Both the position numbers and the translations under genes were made by a program. This document shows, in pieces, positions 57,500-64,000 of a stretch of 64,000 nucleotides of DNA (position 1 is its first letter; the number at the start of each line of letters is the position of its first letter). Location: assembly GCA_002205965.3 (NCBI GenBank), contig NADL03000769.1, positions 62,001 to 126,000 on the forward strand. Direction: 5' to 3'. The DNA comes from Kappaphycus alvarezii. Taxonomy: Eukaryota; Rhodophyta; Florideophyceae; Gigartinales; Solieriaceae. The notes beneath the pieces are model-generated. The model worked only from the letters and a program-made list of their open reading frames with translations, did no database searches and was not told the origin of the DNA.

Positions 57500-58178
57500 C
57501 CTGCATAACTGGTCAACGAGCCAGTCCCGGGAAGGCCCCAGATTCCCGGGCTCCGAGGATTGCAGGCTCCCCTCTGACGCAACCAGCGAAGAAAGACAAC
57601 AGACCGCGACCAATCGCTGTGGGCGAAACCCCAAGGAAATTGGTCAATAGCTGTCCAATGACGAAAGAATGGAGTAGAGCTGCGTCATACTTTCAGCCTG
57701 TTTGATTGAGAACTGCAACTACGACAGGAGCTGACATTGTGGTACTAAGTGTGTGCGGAGTTTGGTGAACAAATTTGGAAACATCCCTACACAGGCGCTG
57801 TTTTGCGCCGACTTGAAGAACGCTTTCAACATATGCAGCCGGGCTTCATTTCTCGAAGCTATCAAAACCCATCTTCCTCGGATGCTGAGCTGGACAATGC
57901 ACTCCACTCTACAATAAGGATTCAGCTTTCCAGCGGAAAGGCTTTTGCATCATTCGCAGCGTCGCCGGCACACAACGAGGCGATACGCTGAGTGGGTTGT
58001 TATTTGATCTCGTACTCCAACCAAACTGAAGATCAAGGAATTGATTTCGCAGTCTGCAGGAGACGGAGAAACTAAGCGACTCCTCTTGGAACTTTGGTAC
58101 CAAGACGGTGGCCATATTGTAGCGCACTGTTACTCAAGCCTCAAGTTTATCACCATTCTTTCACCACCGGAGGCATGA
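57500..58178 (+). pseudogene. LINE-type RT fragment inside gag
   Basis: In three frames: AKKDNRPRPIAVGETPRKLV (about 57590), LVNKFGN then FCADLKNAFNICSRASFLEA and HLPRMLSWTMHS (57765-57900), then GTQRGDTLSGLLFDLVLQP (57970-58020), then LLLELWYQDGGHIVAHCYSS (58080-58140). These are RT fingers, palm (first Asp), the QGDP-like turn and a YxDD-like box, typical of non-LTR elements and unlike the Ty3 RT at 59.3-60.0 kb. It breaks at about 58178 where chromovirus gag resumes. Confidence 0.7.
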
Positions 58179-58588
58179 CGCCTGGGATTGAAATTGTCCA
58201 TCCCAGAATGAAAGATCAGATTGATCTCTATTCACGCGGCCTGAAACCGTACATTTGGAAAGCCTTATGCACGAAAGAATACTCTAAGCTTTCTGATTTA
58301 ATGGCAGATGCGGAAAGAATCGAAGCTGCTTACAGGCGTTCAGGGCCGTTAGGTAACAACAAATCGAATACAAAATCGCTGAACGGAAGTTCAAGTACTG
58401 GAAATAGTGCTCCCGTGCCCATGGAAATTGGGAACGTGGAAATGAAACCGGGTATACAGTCCTCAAATGTTAACTTACCGAAATTGGATCAAGGAGAACG
58501 TGAGAGATGCATACGTGAAGGCCTCTGCTTGAGATGCAGACAGAGAGGGCACATTGCAAAAAACTGCCCAAAAGCCCGAAGGAACTGA
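58179..58588 (+). pseudogene. Chromovirus gag C-terminal part
   Basis: MKDQIDLYSRGLKPYIWKAL and LSDLMADAERIEAAYRR are the end of the Retrotrans_gag capsid domain; the zinc knuckle CLRCRQRGHIAKNC (C-x2-C-x4-H-x4-C) is near 58540-58580. The first two thirds of the capsid domain are missing, replaced by the LINE fragment. Confidence 0.8.
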
Positions 58589-59067
58589 CTGAAGGTCCTC
58601 AATCAGTTCTGGATGACAGAAATCTTATTGTTTCAACAATAAGATCCCAGGAAGCATTTAGGGGAACACCAACCCCAACTTTCCAACGAAATCATAGAGG
58701 ACTTCTTATTGTTAAAGGAGTCATTTCCAATGGACCAGCAAAAATTCTCATCGACCCAGGTGGTGAGATCAATTTCCTCAGTGAATTGTTCTGCGATTAC
58801 CATAAGATTAAAACAAGAGAATCAGCAGAGCTTGCCGAAATGGCGAACGGTGCTAACCAGAAGTTGAAAGAAACAGCCGGTCCGGCAATCGTCCAAATAA
58901 AGAACTACACAGAACCACTGTACTTCGCCGTGAGCCCCCTCAAGAGATATGATGCAATCCTAGGAAAGGAATGGTGTGGAGCCCATAGAGCAATTATCGA
59001 CTCTTCAAGCAATCAAGTTTCTTTCAATACAAGGGTGAAAAGTACTCTGTCACTGCCAATGAAATGA
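58589..59067 (+). CDS. Chromovirus protease
   Basis: HRGLLIVKGVISNGPAKILI leads to the active site DPGGEINFLS; the usual D-[ST]-G is DPG. The end DAILGKEWCGAHRAIIDSSS is the typical link to RT. Overlaps the gag end in another frame. Part of the gag-pol polyprotein. Confidence 0.72.
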
Positions 59068-59129
59068 CAAAGCACCCTTTCGTTTCTGCAAACTCAGTAC
59101 TTACTGATTTGGAGAAAAATGTAGCACTT

Positions 59130-60540
59130 ATGCTGTTCTAATTCGACCACTAGACTCAAATCCAAATGTTCCAGATTCTTACCCAGAAGATATTCAAGGT
59201 GTACTGAAAAAGTATACAGACGTTTTCCCGGAAAAACTTCCGAAGGGCCTTCCTCCGAAGCGAAAGTATGATTTCAAGATCGAATTGGAAAAAGATGCTA
59301 AGCCACAGAAAAAGGGTCTCTACAGACTTTCAGGAAAAGAAATGATGGAGCTTCGTAAACAACTAGATGATATACTAGAGAGTGAATTCATTAGACCAAG
59401 CAAAAGCCCCTGGGGAGCGCCAATACTCTTTGTAACGAAAAAGGACAGCGGTTTGCGTATGTGTGTGGATTACAGAGCACTTAATCGGATTACTGTAAAA
59501 AACAGCTACCCCTGCCGCGCATCGATGATATCTTTGATCGACTTAAGGGAGCCAGGTACTTCTCGAAAATAGATCTGAGGATGGGTTACCATCAGAGCAG
59601 ACTCGAGGAATCTTCAATCCCTCTCACAGAGTTTCGAACCAGATACGGACATTTTGAATTTCTCGTACTACCTTTTGGATTGACCAACGCACCAGCAACT
59701 TTTATGAATCTCATGAACGACATATTCAAAGATGTCCTGGATGTATTCGTTATCGTTTATTTAGATGACATTCTCATCTTCAGTAAGACATGGAAAGAAC
59801 ATTTACAACACATTGATGTAGTACTAGAGATTCTGAGGAAGGAGAATCTGTTCGCAAAATTGTCAAAATGTGTCTTCGGTGTTAAAGAAGTCGAGTATCT
59901 TGGACATGTAATCTGTCAAGAGGGAATTGCTGTGGATCCCAACAAGATAAAGGCAGTCATGGAATGGCCCTCACCAAAGAACAAGCAAAACTTCAGTCAT
60001 TCTTAGGACTCGTCAACTATTACAGAAGATTCATAAGAGGATGCTCATTGGTTGCTAAACTCTTACAGAGCTGACGAAGAACGTTTCATTTCTGTGGACA
60101 GCTACTCAGGACAAATCATTCCAGACCTTGAAGAAATCGTTATGCAGTGCCCCAGTCCTTCGAACTTTTGACTCTGAACTTCCAATATATGTCACTACAG
60201 ATGCCTCTCAGTACGCAATTGGAGCTGTGTTGGAACAGGGGATCCAAAATCCAGAAGACCAGTTGCCTTTGCGTCTAGGACTTTGAATGATGCTGAGCAA
60301 AATTATGCCGCTCATGAGAGAGAGCTCTTGGCCATTGTAGAGTGCTTGAAATGGTGGAGAGCATACCTACACGGAAACTTTTTCACAGTTCATTCTGATC
60401 ACTACCCTTTAAGATACCTCGAGACCCAGGACAATCTGTCCCAAAGACAGGTTAGGTGGTTGGAAAGATTAGCGAACTTTGATTTCAAAATTATACCCAT
60501 CTCCGGGAAAGCAAACATCGTTGCCGATGCCCTGTCAAGA
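59130..60540 (+). CDS. Chromovirus reverse transcriptase and RNase H
   Basis: [18 protein letters not shown], then [38 protein letters not shown], the frame change at a C run (59509-59512), [28 protein letters not shown], catalytic [18 protein letters not shown] at 59757, [13 protein letters not shown]. RNase [60 protein letters not shown]. Further single-base losses at 59987-59990 (A run), near 60066 and at 60238-60241 (G run). All catalytic motifs are intact. Confidence 0.88.
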
Positions 60541-60779
60541 CAACCTCAGAATTATCCCTCACCTAAACATCGAAACAGAGAACTACTCAAGGAAGTGATA
60601 ACAAAGACATACCTAGAATCGAACAATATATCCGTACCTTATTTTGCGGATTCTGAGATAGAAGATATGGCCAAAGATTACAGGCTAGATGAAAACCTGA
60701 AAACCCAATACAAAGATCCAAAGGCACCTTTCGAAAAGAAAGGGTTGATTTTACTAAGGAACGGAAAGATTTGCGTACC

Positions 60780-62074
60780 AGAAGGAAAATTTAAGTCAAG
60801 CTATTACATGACTACCATTCTACTCCAAATACTGGACATTTGGGAATTTCAAAAACAATCAATAGAATATCACCGAAGTTTTACTGGAAAAACCTTCGTA
60901 CAGATGTACTTCGATACGTTCGTTCTTGCCACTGCCAAAGAGACAAACCATCAAATCAGAAACCCGCAGGTCTTTTAAAACCTCTTGACCCACCGAAAAC
61001 CAAATGGACTCACATAACGATGGACTTTATTACACCCCTTCCAAGGTCAACGGAAGGAAACAATGGCATCTTAACTGTCGTTGACAGATTATCAAAGATG
61101 ATCAGAATTATACCAACCAAGCCCAAAATAGATGCTCCTTCAACTTCCAGATTGTTCAAGGATCATGTATACAGAAACCACGGAATTCCAACAATATCAT
61201 TTGTGATAGGGATGCTATTTTTATGAGCAAGTTTTGGAAGAGTCTGTTCCACCTTCTGGGTACCAAGATATCCCCTTCTTCAGCATATCACCCACAAACA
61301 GATGGACAATCTGAGATTATGAACAGAAAAATCGAAGAAATGATCGTTCTTTTGTTAGCTTCGACAAGTCAGATTGGGACAAATACTTGGTAGACTTCGA
61401 AGTTGCTTACAATTCATCTATTAATGCCACTACAACATTCTCTCCGTTCTTCCTCAATTATGGAATCCACCCTAGAACTGTCCTTTGGACATACTCTCCG
61501 CAGACAACCCTGCTGCGGCACAGTTCCTAAAAACATGCAAGAATCACTGAAAAAAGCCCAAGAACAAATCAAAAAATCAAATTAATCCACTGCGTTGTAT
61601 GTCAACAGAAGTAGAAGACCTTCTTCTTATAAAGTTGGTGACAAAGTCTGGTTGTCCACAAAAAACCTAGCTTTTGAAGATGGTGCAGGATCTCGAAAAC
61701 TGAACCCAAAGTTTTGTGGTCCATTTCAAATATCTGAGGATATAAACGGAGTTACGTACCGTTTAAATCTTTCCCAGCCAATGATCGACAGGGGAATTCA
61801 CAATGCTTTCCATGCTAGTCTCCTTAAGCCGTACTTTGAAGATGAATTCTATCGTCAAATTCCGCCGCCACCACCTATACAGGTTCAAGATGGACATAAA
61901 GAATACGAAGTCGAATCAATTCTCAGTCACAAGAAACAATACGGAAAAACAAAATATCTCATTAAATGGAAAGGATATGCAGATCACGAGAACTCATGGC
62001 TATCAGAAAATGAACTGAAAAATTGTCAAGATCTGCTATACGAACACAAGAATCGGGGCGATTCTTCTTCGTAG
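60780..62074 (+). CDS. Chromovirus integrase with chromodomain
   Basis: HHCC region GHLGISKTINRISPKFYWK ... CHCQRDK (about 60835-60950), core WTHITMDFITPLPRS (first Asp), HGIPT then CDRDAIF (second Asp) after a single-base loss at 61193, AYHPQTDGQSEIMNR (Glu). The GPF/Y-like part KFCGPFQISEDINGVTYRL and the chromodomain EYEVESILSHKKQYGKTKYL ... IKWKGYADHENSWLSENEL follow at about 61905-62030. The chromodomain directs insertion toward particular chromatin. A stop at 61390 and a shift at 61585 interrupt the frame. Confidence 0.87.
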
Positions 62075-62083
62075 GGGGAGTGA
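62071..62083 (+). promoter_or_regulatory. Chromovirus polypurine tract
   Basis: GTAGGGGGAGTGA directly before the 3' LTR; primes plus-strand DNA. Confidence 0.75.
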
Positions 62084-62583
62084 TGTTGCGATTATGCCCA
62101 TAAATAACCAAATACCCTGACAGTATCCCTCCGGTAACCTGTACCAAGGATTTACACTGTAAGAAGACATCATTGCAACTTGGCATTGTACTCACGCACC
62201 AGTGTAAAAGCATAATATCATACCTCTTTGTACCTAGCTAATGACATGGATCCATCATGGCTATCTCGCGTGGTTCTCGAAACATTTCGCACCCACCAAT
62301 CAGCAACCACTTTATGCCTCCTTGCCAATGGACCAATGGTACTTTGCCATGATGTTTTTTGCTGTCTGTTATACTGATGGACCTTCAGAACCTTGTAGTT
62401 TGATACCTCTGGGTCGCATTTTCTAGAATACCTTTGAATTCAGTACCGTTTAGTTACAATTTATCTCTGCTGGTGTTGAGTACTTTTTCTATATAAACCC
62501 TGGTCTGATGTCCGGCCTGATTACCGGAAGCATCAACCAACAGTTCAACCATCGATTACCTTTTGTGCGCTCAACACCCCACA
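62084..62583 (+). repeat. Chromovirus 3' LTR
   Basis: 500 bp, about 99% like the 5' LTR. Differences: CACC/AACC near the start, two single-base gaps (GTGCA/GGCA and CCAAAT/CCAAT), GTTTG/GTTTT, AAAAG/AACAG. Confidence 0.95.
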
Positions 62584-62588
62584 CAGTC
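62584..62588. repeat. Target site duplication CAGTC (right)
   Basis: Second copy of the 5-bp duplication around the chromovirus. Confidence 0.95.
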
Positions 62589-64000
62589 ACTCTTCGAGAC
62601 TCAATGCTACCATAGTGAACTATGTTGGCATTTATTTCACAATCTATTAATATGATGACATATCCGAGCTGAGATGTAAGGAATTTGTTCGTTGCGAAGC
62701 ATGAATCACTGAAAACAGCAAATTCGATAGTAGATACTTTCGGGGGTACATATCGAAGTACTGGTTGGGTGTCTTCCATACAAGCCTTTATCGCTTTGTT
62801 CTATTCCTTGGCCTCTTTCTAGTCGGTTTAACTCGCCTGAGGCAGTTCGGAGAACGCGTAAGTGCAATCAGGCAGACAGACAGTAGCAATATATGCTCCT
62901 CGTGCACACTCGTTCACGACTTGTTCCTTGGTGAAGGCCAATGTGTCCAAACAGTTCAGCTTGTTGATATGACTTTGTTGAGAGATATTGATAGCGTTTC
63001 CGTCATAACGCACAGTGCTCCCCTGAACTTGATGTCGTTCTGTGGAGAGAGAAATTCCATGTCCTTAGAATTGAAGCACTGCTTTCCAGCTCAATGAATT
63101 TGTTGTTCCCGCCATAGACCGAGTCGTCTGTTTGGAGGCATGCAACAACCCTCGGAAGATTCTCTTTCTGCTGTCTAACCGCCATGAAACACTTGGAGTA
63201 AAGTAGGCACGGGTCATGTACACATGGAATCACTTTGAGATCTTGGGTGTGGTAACGGTGGTAGGTGTAGGACCAGTGATTACGAGCCTCGGGTAGACCA
63301 TGCAATGGAAGATTGACTAAATATGCCTGCGAAACGTCACGTGATATGGCTTTAACAGATTTGTCACATACTGCTATCAAGAGGAGGAGGCGTTGGGATG
63401 CACGTTAGACGGTGGAAGAATTAGTCAGGAAACAGTGCTTGTCATTGAACCCTTGTACCACGAGTCTGGACTTCTCAAAAGCTGGCGGTTTTCTTTCGTG
63501 CTTAACGTGGTGGACGATTCTCGAACCGTAAATAAGTACTCCTTCAGCGTTGCTCTTGTTTTTAATTGATAAAACGCAACGTTCAAATAGCCATTAATTT
63601 CTTTCTGACGAGACGAAGCATACTTCAGACTGTCTGGTGACTGTGGAGTACGGCTTGAACTGAAAATGACTGGAGATTTAGGCGAACCATTTCCATTACA
63701 GTCTAAAATGGTGCGAGAATTGCAATCATTGTCATGCATGCTTGAAAATTTCTCCCCACACGACATGATCTTGCAGTTCGAATCATCATCCGAGTTTCTT
63801 TTAAAAATAATTGTAAAAGGATCATTTGTGGTTGAAGTTTTCTGCTGTTCCCCGTTACTAGGAGGTTCATCAGGTATGAAACGTTTCACCACTGTGCTCC
63901 AAAAATTCTATGGACCGGAAAGAGGTGGTAAAAGAACTGTGGATGTTTCTCCTTGCACGTCGAGTAAGGTATATGGACAGTCCCATAGGTCTTTCTCAGG
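62584..64000 (-). pseudogene. Copia-like element J pol (QTDD lineage), continues beyond the window
   Basis: Read from the right edge: an integrase-RT linker (VVKRFIPDEPPSNGEQQ), RT start SRQKEINGYLN, KSRLVVQGFNDKHCFLT-like pieces, RDVSQAYL, LPLHGLPEARNHWSYTYH, the catalytic region with LQTDDSVYGGNNKFIELE (QTDD where copia usually has YVDD), INKLNCLDTLAFTKEQVV, ARGAYIATVCLPDCTYAF, then RNase H start EFAVFSDSCFATNKFLTSQL and YGSIESRRVT at the insertion point. Many shifts. This is a separate pol lineage from elements A-I; such proteins are known mainly from fungi and protists. Confidence 0.75.

Larger units (their letters stand above)
56384..62583 (+). mobile_element. Full-length Ty3 chromovirus, young insertion
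   Basis: 6200 bp. LTRs of 502 and 500 bp, target duplication CAGTC, primer site, gag, protease, RT, RNase H, integrase with chromodomain, polypurine tract. The two LTRs differ by about three substitutions and two single-base gaps, so insertion is recent. It lies inside the RNase H of element J. Frames are broken mainly by single missing bases in homopolymers, which may be sequencing artefact; the gag region is a genuine chimera with a LINE RT fragment. Confidence 0.95.

Noticed and set aside
1-64000. CRISPR arrays, operons, bacterial promoters or ribosome binding sites
   Set aside because: Gene content and retrotransposon load are eukaryotic; no regularly spaced repeat array is visible.

Overview
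The window looks like nuclear DNA of a eukaryote with few introns. Five conserved single-copy-type genes (27.2-38.8 kb: malic enzyme, C5 sterol desaturase, D-2-hydroxyglutarate dehydrogenase, a Cys-rich secreted protein, a TDY-type MAP kinase) are read without introns and sit in a compact island between two repeat-filled blocks. Intronless genes in small clusters between LTR-retrotransposon deserts are the published style of florideophyte red algae such as Chondrus, so a red alga is my best guess. This is inference; no lineage marker was checked against a database.

Layout: 1-25.2 kb is a pile of broken Ty1/copia elements. Elements A (+) and B (-) belong to one family and form a roughly 3 kb inverted repeat. 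Its 1.25 kb LTR occurs as the 3' LTR of B (14364-15617), as a solo LTR inside element C (6723-7975, perfect 5-bp target duplication GGCAT), as an oppositely oriented copy (19138-20381), and as fragments. Other copia lineages (C, D, F, G, H, I) are more decayed. A Ty3-like integrase scrap and a degraded zinc-finger-like gene lie between them. 25.2-27.2 kb is non-coding as far as I can see. 27.2-38.8 kb is the host gene island. 38.8-56.2 kb is AT-rich and carries dying transposons of several classes: a non-LTR (LINE-like) reverse transcriptase split by an insertion, a piggyBac transposase, a Myb/trihelix-like transposon-associated gene, a hAT transposase and a PIF/Harbinger transposase. 56.2-64 kb is a minus-strand copia-like pol with a QTDD instead of YVDD motif. 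A young full-length Ty3 chromovirus (56384-62583, LTRs about 99% alike, TSD CAGTC, chromodomain at the integrase end) is inserted into it. Part of a LINE-type reverse transcriptase replaces the middle of its gag.

A general caution applies to the whole annotation. Nearly every host gene, and the young chromovirus, is broken by single missing bases in short homopolymer runs. This looks like a consensus-sequence artefact more than biology, so the calls of pseudogene by frameshift are uncertain, while stop codons and truncations are firmer. I found no CRISPR array, rRNA or convincing tRNA. The best candidates for something new are the gag/LINE chimera, the QTDD pol lineage, the 26-bp hairpin at 35.9 kb and the novel secreted Cys-rich protein.
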